DNA from: Sandaracinus amylolyticus
Lineage (GTDB): Bacteria > Myxococcota_A > Polyangia > Polyangiales > Sandaracinaceae
Assembly: GCF_021631985.1 (NCBI RefSeq)
Contig: NZ_CP070225.1
Span: forward strand, 4,464,001 to 4,528,000
Length of the DNA: 64,000 nucleotides
Reading direction: 5' to 3'
Shown: one piece after another, positions 37,109 through 46,016 of the stretch
How positions within the stretch are numbered: the first letter of the stretch is position 1
Layout: every line of letters starts with the position of its first letter
Notes under the pieces: model-generated
What the model was told of the DNA's origin: nothing
Database searches by the model: none
Seen by the model: the letters and a program-made list of their open reading frames with translations, nothing else
Program-made: the position numbers and the translations under genes

Positions 37109-38116
37109 TCACCGCGAGGCGCGGGGCGCGCTGGGGCACGAGCATCCCCAGCTCTCGGGGAGCTGCGGGCACACCGTCTCCGCGATGAGCCGATGTCCCT
37201 CGCGGTTCGGGTGCACCGGGTCGAACCCGCGGTACTCGGGGCGCAGGAACCACCGCGGGAGCTCCGCGAGGATGCGCGAGTCGGCATCGAGCCGCGCCAT
37301 CCGCACGGCCTCGGGGAACGCCGCGAGCATCCGCCGCGCCCGCGAGTCCTGCTCGAGGACGCGCCGCATCTCGGCCACGTCGCGCGGCGCCGCGCCGCGA
37401 TCGCGGAGCACCGAGTCGTAGAGGTCGATGCGCACGTCCGCGAGCTCCTCGGACGCCCACGGCGCGTCCGCATCGAGCTCGCGGTGCTGCGCGTGCTCTC
37501 CGAGCGCTTCGCGCGGCGGGATGCGCCCCATCACGAAGTCGACGATGCGCCGGGTGCTGCGCCACGTCTCGAGCCCGCGCGCACCGCCCCAGCGACGCTC
37601 GTCGTCGAAGCTGCCCCACGGCGTGAGCGTCATGCCGACCACGCGCATCCCGCGCCGATGCGCGTCGCGGAACGTGCGACGGATGTAGTGGTTCGTGCGG
37701 TGCGAGACGCCGGCGCTGTTCAGCCCGCCGTTCCACACGAGCCAGTATTCCTGCTCCGGCGCGCCGAGGGTCAGCCGCGGATTGTCGAGCACCTCGGTGC
37801 GGAAGTGCTCGTAGAGCTGCCACGCGCCGTAGCCGACGCGCGACAGGTTCCGCACCTCGGCGTTGCCGCACCAGTTGTGCAGGAGCCGCCCGTAGGGCTC
37901 GTCGCGCCACGCGCCGATCGAGCCCGCGAGCAACACGACCTTCACCGGCCGTGAGCGCAGGACGAAGCGCCAGTCCGGGTCGTCCCACGCGTACCCGCCA
38001 CCGCCGGTCGGCTGTGCGAGCGAAGGAGTCGACGGAACGACGAACGCCGCGATCCCGCAGAGCAGGATCGCGGCGGTCGTGCAGAGCGCCTCAGCCCTTG
38101 AGCGCCTCGGCGCCAC
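37109..38116 (-). CDS. Secreted SGNH/GDSL-type hydrolase, overlapping the atpG end
   Basis: A 335-residue protein with a Sec signal peptide (MAPRRSRAEALCTTAAILLC, then AFVVPSTPSLAQ). SGNH features: block I is LLAGSIGAW, with the nucleophile Ser in GSI rather than GDS, block III is WNGGLN (compare GxND), and block V is FDPVHPN with the Asp-x-x-His pair. It may be an esterase or acyltransferase on a cell-envelope sugar. The GTG start at 38116 overlaps atpG by 26 bp and is preceded by GGAG 7 nt away. This is the only start that preserves a complete signal peptide. Confidence 0.7.
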   Translation of the reverse strand: MAPRRSRAEALCTTAAILLCGIAAFVVPSTPSLAQPTGGGGYAWDDPDWRFVLRSRPVKVVLLAGSIGAWRDEPYGRLLHNWCGNAEVRNLSRVGYGAWQLYEHFRTEVLDNPRLTLGAPEQEYWLVWNGGLNSAGVSHRTNHYIRRTFRDAHRRGMRVVGMTLTPWGSFDDERRWGGARGLETWRSTRRIVDFVMGRIPPREALGEHAQHRELDADAPWASEELADVRIDLYDSVLRDRGAAPRDVAEMRRVLEQDSRARRMLAAFPEAVRMARLDADSRILAELPRWFLRPEYRGFDPVHPNREGHRLIAETVCPQLPESWGCSCPSAPRASR

Positions 38117-38972
38117 CGATGATCTCCATCAGCTCGGTGGTGATCGCCGCCTGGCGCGCGCGGTTGTAGGCGAGAGTCAGCTTGCCGACGAGCTCCGACG
38201 CGTTCTTCGTCGCGTTGTCCATCGCCGTCATGCGCGCGCCGTGCTCCGACGCGACCGACTCGAGCAGCGCGCGGAAGATCTCGATCTCCACGTACATCGG
38301 GAGGAGTCGATCCAGCAGCGCGACCTTGCTCGGCTCGTAGATGAAGTCGACCGACGCGCCGCCCGCACCCTCCGCGTCGCCCGCGCTCTGCGGGACGATC
38401 GGGAGCAGCGGCTCGAGCACGACCTTCTGCGAGATGGCGCTCTTGAACTCGTTGTACGCGAGGAGGACCTCGTCGTAGCCGTCGCTCTTGTACTCCGCGA
38501 CGATCGCGCGCCCGATCTCGCCGGCCTTGAGCACCGAGAGGTTCTCGAAGACGCCGGTGAACTCGAACTCGATCTTCGCGCCGCGACGACGCAGGAAGTC
38601 GCGCGCCTTGCGGCCGATCACCGCGAAGCCGACGTCGACGCCCTGCCCCTCGAGCTCCTTCCACTTGCGGAAGGCGGCCTTGTTGATGTTCGCGTTGAAC
38701 GCGCCCGCGAGGCCGCGGTCGCTGGTCAGCGCGACGATCAGCACCTTCTTGCGGTCGCGTCGCGCGAGGAGCGGATGGACATCCTCCTCACCGGCGCGGG
38801 TCGCGACCGAGCTGAGGACCTCCATCGTCTTGATGGCGTAGGGCCGCAGCTCGGTGATCGCCTGCTGTGCTCTCCGGAGCCGAGCAGCGGCGACCATCTT
38901 CATCGCGCGCGTGATCTTCTGCGTGTTCTTGACGCTTCCGATCCGCTTACGAATGGCCTTGAGGTTGGCCAT
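38091..38972 (-). CDS. atpG: ATP synthase F1 gamma subunit
   Basis: A 293-residue gamma subunit, the central rotor shaft of F1. N-terminal NLKAIRKRIGSVKNTQKITRAM and C-terminal RAAITTELMEIIGGAEAL are the conserved coiled-coil ends; the Rossmann-like middle has VALTSDRGLAGAFN. The start is 3 bp after the atpA stop, so translation is coupled. It is the last ATP synthase gene in this cluster; the beta and epsilon subunits that often follow are absent. Confidence 0.96.
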   Translation of the reverse strand: MANLKAIRKRIGSVKNTQKITRAMKMVAAARLRRAQQAITELRPYAIKTMEVLSSVATRAGEEDVHPLLARRDRKKVLIVALTSDRGLAGAFNANINKAAFRKWKELEGQGVDVGFAVIGRKARDFLRRRGAKIEFEFTGVFENLSVLKAGEIGRAIVAEYKSDGYDEVLLAYNEFKSAISQKVVLEPLLPIVPQSAGDAEGAGGASVDFIYEPSKVALLDRLLPMYVEIEIFRALLESVASEHGARMTAMDNATKNASELVGKLTLAYNRARQAAITTELMEIIGGAEALKG

Positions 38973-38975
38973 CGA

Positions 38976-40703
38976 TCACTCCGCCACGTCGTCGGAACGC
39001 TCAGCGTCTTCGGCCGCGGCCTTCTTCGCCTTCTTGCCGCCCTTGGCGCCGGCGCCCTCGACCGAGAAGATCGTGGCGAACTCCTTCAGCGCCTTGTGCA
39101 GGTCGCCCTCGATCTCCTTCGTGATCTCGGGCTTCTTCTTCAACGCGTCGATGATCGCGCCGTGCGAGCCCTCGACGAACGAGAGCATCTCGCGCTCGTA
39201 GCGGCGGACCTCGCCGGTCGGGATCTCGTCGACGTAGCCGTTCGTCGCCGCGAAGATCGACACGACCTGCTTGTCGACCGTGAGCGGCGCGAACTGGTCC
39301 TGCTTCATGATCTCGACCAGGCGCGCGCCGCGCGCGAGCTGGCGCTGCGAGGCCTTGTCGAGGTCCGACGCGAACTGCGCGAACGCCGCCATCGCGCGGT
39401 ACTGCGCGAGCTCGAGGCGCAGCGGGCCGGCGACCTTGCGCATCGCCTTCGTCTGCGCGCTGCCGCCGACGCGCGACACCGAGATGCCGACGTTGATGGC
39501 GGGGCGGACGCCCGAGTAGAAGAGGTCCGACTCCAGGAAGATCTGGCCGTCGGTGATCGAGATGACGTTCGTCGGGATGTACGCCGAGACGTCACCCGCC
39601 TGCGTCTCGATGATCGGGAGCGCCGTGAGCGAGCCGCCGGAGTCGGGGATCTTCTTGGCGACGTAGTCGCCACCCTTCTCCTTGGCCTCCTTCTCGGCCT
39701 CCTTCTTCGCTTCCTCGCCCAGGTGGACGTGGACGCCCGGGAGGCCGCGCTTCGGCTCCTGATCCTTCTTCACGCACACCCACTCTTCCGCGAGCTTCGC
39801 GGCGCGCTCGAGCAGGCGCGAGTGGACGTAGAAGACGTCGCCCGGGTACGCCTCGCGGCCCGGCGGGCGGCGGAGGAGGAGCGAGAGCTGGCGGTACGCG
39901 ACCGCCTGCTTCGAGAGATCATCGTAGACGAGCAGCGCGTGCTGCCCGTTGTCGCGGAAGTACTCGCCCATCGTCACGCCCGCGTAGGGGGCGATGAACT
40001 GGAGCGGCGCCGACTCCGACGCGCCGGCCACGACGACCGTCGTGTACTCCATCGCGCCGTGCTCCTGGAGCTTCGTCACGACGTTCGCGACCGTCGACTG
40101 CTTCTGGCCGATCGCCACGTACACGCAGAAGACGCCCTGGCCCTTCTGGTTGATGATCGTGTCGAGCGCGACTGCGGTCTTGCCGGTCTGGCGGTCACCG
40201 ATGATCAGCTCGCGCTGACCACGGCCGATCGGGATCATCGCGTCGATCGGCTTGATGCCGGTCTGCAGCGGCTCCTTGACCGGCTGGCGCTGCACGATAC
40301 CGGGCGCCTTGATCTCGACGCGGCGGCGGAGCTTCGACTCGATCGGGCCCTTGCCGTCGATCGGCTCGCCGAGCGAGTTCACCACGCGACCGACCAGCGC
40401 CGGGCCGACGGGCACGTCGAAGATGCGGCCCGTGCGCTTGACGGTGTCGCCCTCGCGGACCTCGATGCCGGTGCCGAGGATGGCGACGCCGACGTTGTCC
40501 TCCTCGAGGTTCAGCACCATGCCGGCCAGGCCGCCGCTGAACTCGACGAGCTCGCCCGCCATCGCGCTCTCGAGGCCGTAGATGCGCGCGATACCGTCAC
40601 CGACCGACAGCACCGTGCCGGTCTCCAGGACGTCGACCGCCTTGTCGTAGCTGGCGATCTGCTTCTTGATGATCTCCGAGATCTCTTCGGCGCGGAGCTG
40701 CAT
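38976..40703 (-). CDS. atpA: ATP synthase F1 alpha subunit with charged insertion and tail
   Basis: A 575-residue alpha subunit (usual length about 500-515). P-loop GDRQTGKTA near residue 170 and the alpha-specific [17 protein letters not shown] and [12 protein letters not shown] motifs are intact. After the [10 protein letters not shown] helix, residues about 308-348 form an insertion of roughly 30 extra residues, rich in Lys, Glu and Ala ([16 protein letters not shown]), placed just before [12 protein letters not shown] second extension of about 25 residues ends the protein ([18 protein letters not shown]). Both are likely surface loops or tails and not errors of frame, because flanking family sequence is continuous. 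The subunit is non-catalytic but essential for F1 assembly. Confidence 0.96.
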   Translation of the reverse strand: MQLRAEEISEIIKKQIASYDKAVDVLETGTVLSVGDGIARIYGLESAMAGELVEFSGGLAGMVLNLEEDNVGVAILGTGIEVREGDTVKRTGRIFDVPVGPALVGRVVNSLGEPIDGKGPIESKLRRRVEIKAPGIVQRQPVKEPLQTGIKPIDAMIPIGRGQRELIIGDRQTGKTAVALDTIINQKGQGVFCVYVAIGQKQSTVANVVTKLQEHGAMEYTTVVVAGASESAPLQFIAPYAGVTMGEYFRDNGQHALLVYDDLSKQAVAYRQLSLLLRRPPGREAYPGDVFYVHSRLLERAAKLAEEWVCVKKDQEPKRGLPGVHVHLGEEAKKEAEKEAKEKGGDYVAKKIPDSGGSLTALPIIETQAGDVSAYIPTNVISITDGQIFLESDLFYSGVRPAINVGISVSRVGGSAQTKAMRKVAGPLRLELAQYRAMAAFAQFASDLDKASQRQLARGARLVEIMKQDQFAPLTVDKQVVSIFAATNGYVDEIPTGEVRRYEREMLSFVEGSHGAIIDALKKKPEITKEIEGDLHKALKEFATIFSVEGAGAKGGKKAKKAAAEDAERSDDVAE

Positions 40704-40735
40704 GTTCCTGTCCTCGTTGGCGACTGGCGGCGCCC

Positions 40736-41299
40736 TCAGGCGCGACCCTGCGGGGAAGCAGCCACCAGGAGCTGGTGGCGGATGTCACGGAGACGGTTCT
40801 TGATCGAGCCGTCGAACACGACGTCGCCGACCTTCGCGACGACGCCGCCGATGAGCGAGGGATCGGTGCGGCGCACGAGCTGCACCTTGCGACCGGTCGC
40901 CTCGGAGAGCGTGCGCTCGAGCTCGGCGTAGTAGCTCTCGGGCAGCTGCGTCGCGCTGATCACCTCGGCGCGCAGGCGTCCTGCCTGGGCCTCGGCCATC
41001 GACTGGTACGCGTCCGAGATCGCGCGCAGGTGCTCGAGGCGGCCGCGCTCGGTCAGCATCATCAGCGCGTTCACGAGCATCGCGGGCGCGCCGGCGCGCT
41101 CGGCGATGCCGCGCACGACCTGCTTCTTGGTCTCGGGCAGGTACTTCGGGTTCTCGAGCACACCGCGCAGCTCCACGCTGGACTCGAGCGCGCCCGCCAC
41201 GTCGGCCAGCCCCTTCCCGATGGTCTCGACCGTCTTCTGCTCGCTCGCGAGCTCGAAGAGAGCCTTTGCGTAGCGCTTGGCGACTCCCGACGCGATCAC
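40736..41299 (-). CDS. atpH: ATP synthase F1 delta subunit
   Basis: A 187-residue delta/OSCP subunit linking the b stalk to the top of F1. N-terminal [15 protein letters not shown] and C-terminal [28 protein letters not shown] are the family signatures. It starts with GTG overlapping the atpF stop (GTGA). A 32-bp gap with a ribosome binding site precedes atpA. Confidence 0.94.
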   Translation of the reverse strand: MIASGVAKRYAKALFELASEQKTVETIGKGLADVAGALESSVELRGVLENPKYLPETKKQVVRGIAERAGAPAMLVNALMMLTERGRLEHLRAISDAYQSMAEAQAGRLRAEVISATQLPESYYAELERTLSEATGRKVQLVRRTDPSLIGGVVAKVGDVVFDGSIKNRLRDIRHQLLVAASPQGRA

Positions 41300-41973
41300 A
41301 GCCGCTTCTCCTGCACCTTCTCGGCGAGCGAGGTGCGAATCGTGCCGAGGTAGTCCTTCGCGAGGCGCTCCTGGTCCTGCGCGTTCGTCGACTGCACGAG
41401 CATCGACTCGGCGGCCGCGACCGCGGCCTCGATCGCCTCGCGCGTCAGGTCCTCGCGGAGCTGCTTCATCTGCTGCTCGATCAGGAAGCGCGCTTCGTCG
41501 CGCATCTTCTCGGCGCGCTTGCTCGCGTCGGCGACGATGCGATCGCGCTCGTCCATGCCGGCGCGGCGCATCTCCTCGCGGAGGCGATCGAGCTCGGCGT
41601 CGAGGTTGTCGATGCGGGCCGAGTACTCCTTGTACTTCGTCTCCGCCTCTTCCTTGACGCGCTTCGCCTCTTCCATGCCCTCGACCACCGACGCGCGGCG
41701 GTTGCGGAGGAACTCGGGCAGCGACTTCCGCATCAGGAGGAAGAGGACGAGCAGCAGGAGCGCGAAGTTGACGATCGAGCCACCGAGCTCGAACGTGTTG
41801 ATCTCCGCGTGGTGCTCGCCGCCGTGCTCGCCGTGCGCGTCGCCGTGGCCTTCGCCGTGCGCGTCACCGTGCTCCGCAGGCGCGCCGTGCTCGCCGTGAT
41901 CCTGAGCGCTCGCGATCGCCGGGACCGAGAGGCCCAGCATCGCCGCGAGCAGCCACATCCGCAGCGTGCGCAT
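41296..41973 (-). CDS. atpF: ATP synthase F0 b subunit with signal peptide and His-rich periplasmic segment
   Basis: A 225-residue b-type stator subunit. Unusually it begins with a clear Sec signal peptide (WLLAAMLGLSVPAIASAQ), then about 35 residues with nine His plus Asp, Glu and Gly (HGEHGAPAEHGDAHGEGH), and only then the single membrane helix (about 62-82, GGSIVNFALLLLVLFLLM) and the long charged coiled coil typical of b. A signal peptide and periplasmic His-rich domain preceding the b helix are found in some relatives. The domain could bind metals. The start is fused to the upstream stop (TGATG). Confidence 0.93.
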   Translation of the reverse strand: MRTLRMWLLAAMLGLSVPAIASAQDHGEHGAPAEHGDAHGEGHGDAHGEHGGEHHAEINTFELGGSIVNFALLLLVLFLLMRKSLPEFLRNRRASVVEGMEEAKRVKEEAETKYKEYSARIDNLDAELDRLREEMRRAGMDERDRIVADASKRAEKMRDEARFLIEQQMKQLREDLTREAIEAAVAAAESMLVQSTNAQDQERLAKDYLGTIRTSLAEKVQEKRL

Positions 41974-42443
41974 CAGGCTGCCTTCCTGCCGAGCAGCTTC
42001 TCGGCGATCTGACCCGCGAGCGCGGGCACGGTCTTCTTCATGTCGGCGCGGATGGCCGTCGCGTCGGACTGCATCTTCGCGGTCGCGTCGCCGAGCATCC
42101 CGTCGGCCTCGACGCGCGCCTTCGCGAGCAGCTCGCGCTCGAGGCGCTGCGCGTCCTGGCGGATCGAGTCGCGATCGGCCGCGGCCTCGGCGCGCACCTT
42201 CTTCATCTCGGACTCGAAGGCCTTGAGCTTCTCCTCGGCCTCGGTCTCGAGCGAGCGCGCCTCGCGCTTCGCTCCGTCGATCGCCGCCTCCCGCGCATCG
42301 AAGAGCGCGATCATCGGGCGGAACACCAAGCGGCGCAGGAGCTCGAACGCGACGAAGAAGATCAGCAGCTGGATCAGCAGCGACCCGTCGAGATCGATCA
42401 CCGCGCCTCCGGAGAGGAGCAGGGCAGGAAGAGTGGACGGCAT
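41973..42443 (-). CDS. atpF: ATP synthase F0 b'-type subunit
   Basis: A 156-residue b-like subunit (b'), first gene of the cluster. It has an N-terminal membrane helix (about 18-40, LLIQLLIFFVAFELLRRLVF) and a charged coiled coil. Two different b subunits are usual in cyanobacteria, alpha-proteobacteria and some other groups, and form the heterodimeric stator. The operon then runs b, delta, alpha, gamma. Promoter at 42603-42630. Confidence 0.9.
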   Translation of the reverse strand: MPSTLPALLLSGGAVIDLDGSLLIQLLIFFVAFELLRRLVFRPMIALFDAREAAIDGAKREARSLETEAEEKLKAFESEMKKVRAEAAADRDSIRQDAQRLERELLAKARVEADGMLGDATAKMQSDATAIRADMKKTVPALAGQIAEKLLGRKAA

Positions 42444-42796
42444 GCCGATTCCTCGAGGGCGAAGGCGCCTCGCAAGGGAGCTCTCGAGAACGCCTCGAGA
42501 GAGGGCCCCCTGCCCAGCGCGAAGCGGTCGGGGGTTCGAGAGGGCCGGGAAATCAGTGGCGGCGGGCGCGCGCTCGGGGGGAGGGCCCCCTCGGGCGGGC
42601 GCTGTGTAGCATGGGGGTGTGGGCAGTCAAGCGTGGTCGCGAGTGCTCGCGAGACGCGCGGATGCCCGAGAAACATGGGCCTTTCTCGTCGGACGTGGGG
42701 TCGCTCCTGCGCGGCGGCGAGGGGCTCTCGAACGAGGTCCCACACGTGGCTGGAAGCCTCTGTCCGAGCACGCCTTTTCGTCTATGCTCCGCGCCG
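42444..42796. other. Gene-free region between atp cluster and outer-membrane barrel gene
   Basis: This 353-bp divergent region holds the atp promoter at 42603-42630 and two copies of GAGGGCCCCCT at 42501 and 42581 in the atp leader, 80 bp apart. A possible -10 TATGCT for the rightward gene is at 42783-42788, without a convincing -35. No small gene is supported; the open frame that crosses it has an improbable composition. Confidence 0.5.
42603..42630 (-). promoter_or_regulatory. Promoter of the ATP synthase cluster
   Basis: Read leftwards, TTGACT (42630-42625) and TACACA (42608-42603) are 16 bp apart. The leader to the first start codon is about 150 nt and carries GC-rich inverted repeats. 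Confidence 0.45.
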
Positions 42797-44059
42797 ATGA
42801 GTGTCACGACGCGCTGGATCCCAGTCGCGGCCGCGATCGCAGCCGCGGCCCTGGTGACGATCGACGGAGCACCGGCCGAGGCGCAGGTGCGGGTCGCGGT
42901 GATGCCCTTCGAGGGTGCGGGCGCGGGCGGGGCGAGACGTCAGGTCCAGAGCGCGCTCGAGGAAGACGGACGCGTGTCGGTCGTCGATCTCGATCGGGTG
43001 GATTCCGCGGGGAGCGATCCCGGTCGGGTCGCGAGCGATCTCGAGGCTCGGATGATCGTGCAGGGCCGGGTGACGGGACGCGGTCGTCGCCGGCGCCTCC
43101 AGCTCACCGCCCTCGACGAGAACGGGCACCAGGTCGCGAGCGCGAGCGCGCAGATGCGCGGCCAGGGCGTCGCGCGCGCCGCGCGATCGCTGCTCGACGA
43201 CGGCCTCTCGCGCCTGCCCGGGCCGCGGCAGCAGGTGGAAGAAGAGGCGCCGCCGCCGGTGCGCACCACGACGCTGCCCGACGAGGAAGAGGTCGAAGAG
43301 GAGGTCGAGGAAGAAGAGGCCGAGGAAGGCGCCCCGTCGTCGTGGGATCGCCGCGCCCCGCTGCTCGAGCTCCAGTTCGGCGTGGTGCCGCGCTCGCGCG
43401 AGGCCGACGTGACGTTCCAGGACGGCCGCCACGGTCGCTACAACGCGTGGTACCCGGAGCTCGCAGTGCGCGGCGAGCTGCGCCCGTTCAACGCGGATCC
43501 CGGCGTGATCCAGGGGATCTACGCGCGCGGTTTCTTCGCCCACGCGGTCGGTCTGTCGTCGCAGGTCGACAGCACGGGACAACCGGTCGACAGCACGTTC
43601 TACCGCGTCGACTTCGCGGCGGGCTGGCTCTTCCCGCTCGCCGACGTGCTCGATCTCGGCGTCGAATTCGGCGCGGGCTGGGACACCTACAACCTCAGCG
43701 AAAACCCGCTCCTCGAGAGCGCGGAGTACGTCTATCTCCGCCCCGCGCTGCGCGGTCGCATGCGCATCTACCGGGAGCTCTTCGTGATCGGCGCCGAGGT
43801 CGGCGTGCGCCCGGTGCTGAGCCGCGGCGATCTGAACCAGTACGGGAATTCCGGCGACACGATCGGCTTCGACGTCGGCGGGTCGCTCGGCGGCGGGTTC
43901 ACGCTCGCGGGCACGTTCGGGATCACCTGGGCGCTCCAGGTCAGCTACGTGAACTACTGGCTCACGTTCTCGGATCCGCCGGACGCGGCGTTCGCGGGCG
44001 ACAGCGGGACCGACGGCGGCGTGCGCATCGGGATCTTCGCCGGCATCGGCTACTGGTGA
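42797..44059 (+). CDS. Outer-membrane beta-barrel protein with acidic linker
   Basis: A 420-residue exported protein: signal peptide (AAAIAAAALVTIDGAPAEAQ), a small alpha/beta domain (about 30-140, RVAVMPFEGAGAGGARRQV, like a curli-CsgG/TolB-N type domain), an acidic stretch of Glu residues (EEEVEEEVEEEEAEEG about 170-190), and a C-terminal beta barrel with alternating aromatic residues that ends GIFAGIGYW, aromatic C-terminus typical of BAM-inserted porin-like proteins. The ATG at 42797 is chosen from the signal peptide. Function unknown; possibly a cell-surface sensor or transporter. Confidence 0.7.
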   Translation: MSVTTRWIPVAAAIAAAALVTIDGAPAEAQVRVAVMPFEGAGAGGARRQVQSALEEDGRVSVVDLDRVDSAGSDPGRVASDLEARMIVQGRVTGRGRRRRLQLTALDENGHQVASASAQMRGQGVARAARSLLDDGLSRLPGPRQQVEEEAPPPVRTTTLPDEEEVEEEVEEEEAEEGAPSSWDRRAPLLELQFGVVPRSREADVTFQDGRHGRYNAWYPELAVRGELRPFNADPGVIQGIYARGFFAHAVGLSSQVDSTGQPVDSTFYRVDFAAGWLFPLADVLDLGVEFGAGWDTYNLSENPLLESAEYVYLRPALRGRMRIYRELFVIGAEVGVRPVLSRGDLNQYGNSGDTIGFDVGGSLGGGFTLAGTFGITWALQVSYVNYWLTFSDPPDAAFAGDSGTDGGVRIGIFAGIGYW

Positions 44060-44095
44060 TCGCGGCGCCCGGGCGCCGCCCCTGGTTCTTTCAGC

Positions 44096-44132
44096 AAAAA
44101 ACGGGTCTGGCCCCGGGCAAGACCCGGTTTTT
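44096..44132. terminator. Bidirectional intrinsic terminator between barrel and bactofilin genes
   Basis: A6 then CGGGTCT at 44096-44108 pairs with GACCCGG followed by T5 at 44121-44132, around a loop of about 12 nt with one bulged base. It works for both strands by symmetry. A separate perfect 18-bp palindrome GCGGCGCCCGGGCGCCGC is at 44062-44079, and TTTTTCGCCGAA recurs at about 44128 and 44208. Confidence 0.65.
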
Positions 44133-44247
44133 CGCCGAAGATCGCCGGTTTCACCGGACCGGAGCCGTTCTTCGGTCGAAGGCAGCCTCCGGCCCGCGCG
44201 GAGTCACGTTTTTCGCCGAATGAAAGGCTCGGGCGCGCCCGGCGGTA

Positions 44248-44658
44248 TCATCCGTGCTCGTCGGGCACGGCGGTCTCCCCGGTCTCGGCCTCTTCGTCGT
44301 CGCGACCGACCGGGAGCATCGTGCAGCGGCCCTCGAAGACGCAGCCCTTCGAGATGTCGATCTCCGGCGCCTGGATGTCGCCGTAGACCGCGCCCTCGGG
44401 GTGGATCTCGATGAGCTGACGCGCGAGCACGTTCCCGCGCAGCACGCCGCCGCGCACGATCAGCGTGCCGACCTCGATGTTCGCCTCGACCTCCGCGCCG
44501 TCGCCGATGACGAGCACTCCGTCGCCGAGGATCTCGCCCTTGAGCGCGCCGTCGATGCGCACCCGCCCTTCGAACGCGAGCTTGCCCTCGAAGCGCGCGC
44601 CGCGGCCGAGCAGCGCGTGCAGCTCGCCGATGCCCGTGAGATCGCGGGGCGCGGGCAT
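44248..44658 (-). CDS. Bactofilin (polymer-forming cytoskeletal protein)
   Basis: A 136-residue protein with the bactofilin beta-solenoid: FEGKLAFEGRVRIDGALKGEI, then GEVLV-like repeats, GTLIVRGGVLRGNV and AVYGDIQAPEIDI. Short charged tails lie on each side of the core, as in other bactofilins. These self-assemble into filaments without nucleotide and give shape or polarity cues in myxobacteria. It begins directly after the homoserine dehydrogenase stop (no gap), so the two are co-transcribed, although a functional link is not evident. Confidence 0.88.
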   Translation of the reverse strand: MPAPRDLTGIGELHALLGRGARFEGKLAFEGRVRIDGALKGEILGDGVLVIGDGAEVEANIEVGTLIVRGGVLRGNVLARQLIEIHPEGAVYGDIQAPEIDISKGCVFEGRCTMLPVGRDDEEAETGETAVPDEHG

Positions 44659-45972
44659 TCAGCCTTCCTCGATGCGGATCGCGCGCGCCGGCTGCGCGAT
44701 GCCGCTGAGCATGTGGATCTCCCGGAGCGCGCTGCGCACGTTCGCGTCCTTGCACGCGTGGGTGAGCATCACGACGTGCACCGGCTCGCCGTCGGCGCTG
44801 GCGCGGCCTTCCTGGATCATCTGCTCGATCGACACGTCGAACGCGCCGAGCACGCCCGCGATCCGCGCGAGCACGCCGGGGCGATCCATCACCGTGAAGC
44901 GCAGGTAGTAGCGGCCGACGTGGTGCCCCGGATCGCGCACCTCGCGCGCCGCGAGCGAGCGATGGGTGATGCGACCGCGCGAGCCCATCATCAGGTTGCG
45001 CCCGACGTCGACGATGTCGCTCACCACGCTCATCGCGGTCGGCATCGAGCCCGCGCCGTAGCCCGAGATCATCAGCGGGCCGAGGCTCTCGCCCTCGATG
45101 TAGATCGCGTTGAGCGCGCCCGAGATGCTCGCGATGACGCTGTCGTCGGGCACGAGCGCCGGGTGCACGCGCAGATCGAGCGCGCCGTTCGGCAGCGCGC
45201 GCGCGATCGCGAGCAGCTTGATCACGTAGCCGAAGCGCGCCGCCATCTGCATGTCGATCGCCGCGACGTGCTCGATGCCCTCCTGGTGGATCTGCGAGGG
45301 CAGCACCCGCGTGCCGAACGCGAGCGACGCGAGGATCGTGAGCTTGTGGAGCGCGTCGCCGCCGTTCACGTCGAGCGTGGGATCGGCCTCGGCGTAGCCC
45401 GCGTCCTGCGCGCCGCGCAGCGCGACCGAGAAGTCGATCTTCTCGTCGTACATGCGCGAGAGGATGTAGTTGCTCGTGCCGTTGACGATGCCGCGCAGCG
45501 CGACGACGTTGTCGCTCACGAGCGCCTCGCGCAGCACGCGGATCACCGGGATGCCGCCGCACACCGCGGCCTCGAACGCGAGGTCGACGCCGCGTGCCTC
45601 GGCGAGCTCGAAGAGCTCCGAGCCGCGCTCGGCGAGCAGGAACTTGTTCGCGGTGACGACCGACTTGCCGGCCTCGATCGCGCGCACGACGTGGGCGCCC
45701 GCGGGATCGAGCCCGCCCATCACCTCGACGACGACGTCGATCTCGGGATCGCCGAGCACGCTCTCGGGATCGAACGAGAGCAGCTCGCGAGGCGCGTGCT
45801 CGCCGCGCTCCTTGTCGGGATCGCGCGCGACCACACGGCGCACCTCGATCGGCGCACCGAGGCGGCGCGCGAGGCTCTCACGGCGGGTCGCGATCGTCCG
45901 GAGCACGCCCTGCCCCACCACGCCGCAGCCCAGCATCCCGATCCGAATCGACCTCGTCACGGGCGCTGACAT
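44659..45972 (-). CDS. hom: Homoserine dehydrogenase with C-terminal ACT domain
   Basis: A 437-residue NAD(P)-dependent enzyme that makes homoserine for threonine and methionine synthesis. The nucleotide-binding loop is GMLGCGVVGQGV near residue 12; the catalytic region contains ANKFLLAE and GIVNGTSNYILSRM (homoserine dehydrogenase signature). A C-terminal ACT domain (about 355-430, FTVMDRPGVLARIAGVLGAF) should bind threonine for feedback control. Monofunctional, as no aspartate kinase domain is present. It is transcribed leftwards from a region shared with the small membrane protein gene. Confidence 0.95.
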   Translation of the reverse strand: MSAPVTRSIRIGMLGCGVVGQGVLRTIATRRESLARRLGAPIEVRRVVARDPDKERGEHAPRELLSFDPESVLGDPEIDVVVEVMGGLDPAGAHVVRAIEAGKSVVTANKFLLAERGSELFELAEARGVDLAFEAAVCGGIPVIRVLREALVSDNVVALRGIVNGTSNYILSRMYDEKIDFSVALRGAQDAGYAEADPTLDVNGGDALHKLTILASLAFGTRVLPSQIHQEGIEHVAAIDMQMAARFGYVIKLLAIARALPNGALDLRVHPALVPDDSVIASISGALNAIYIEGESLGPLMISGYGAGSMPTAMSVVSDIVDVGRNLMMGSRGRITHRSLAAREVRDPGHHVGRYYLRFTVMDRPGVLARIAGVLGAFDVSIEQMIQEGRASADGEPVHVVMLTHACKDANVRSALREIHMLSGIAQPARAIRIEEG

Positions 45973-46016
45973 ACCTCATGGGCCGTGCTCACGAAAGCTG
46001 GTAGGAGGCTCCAATC

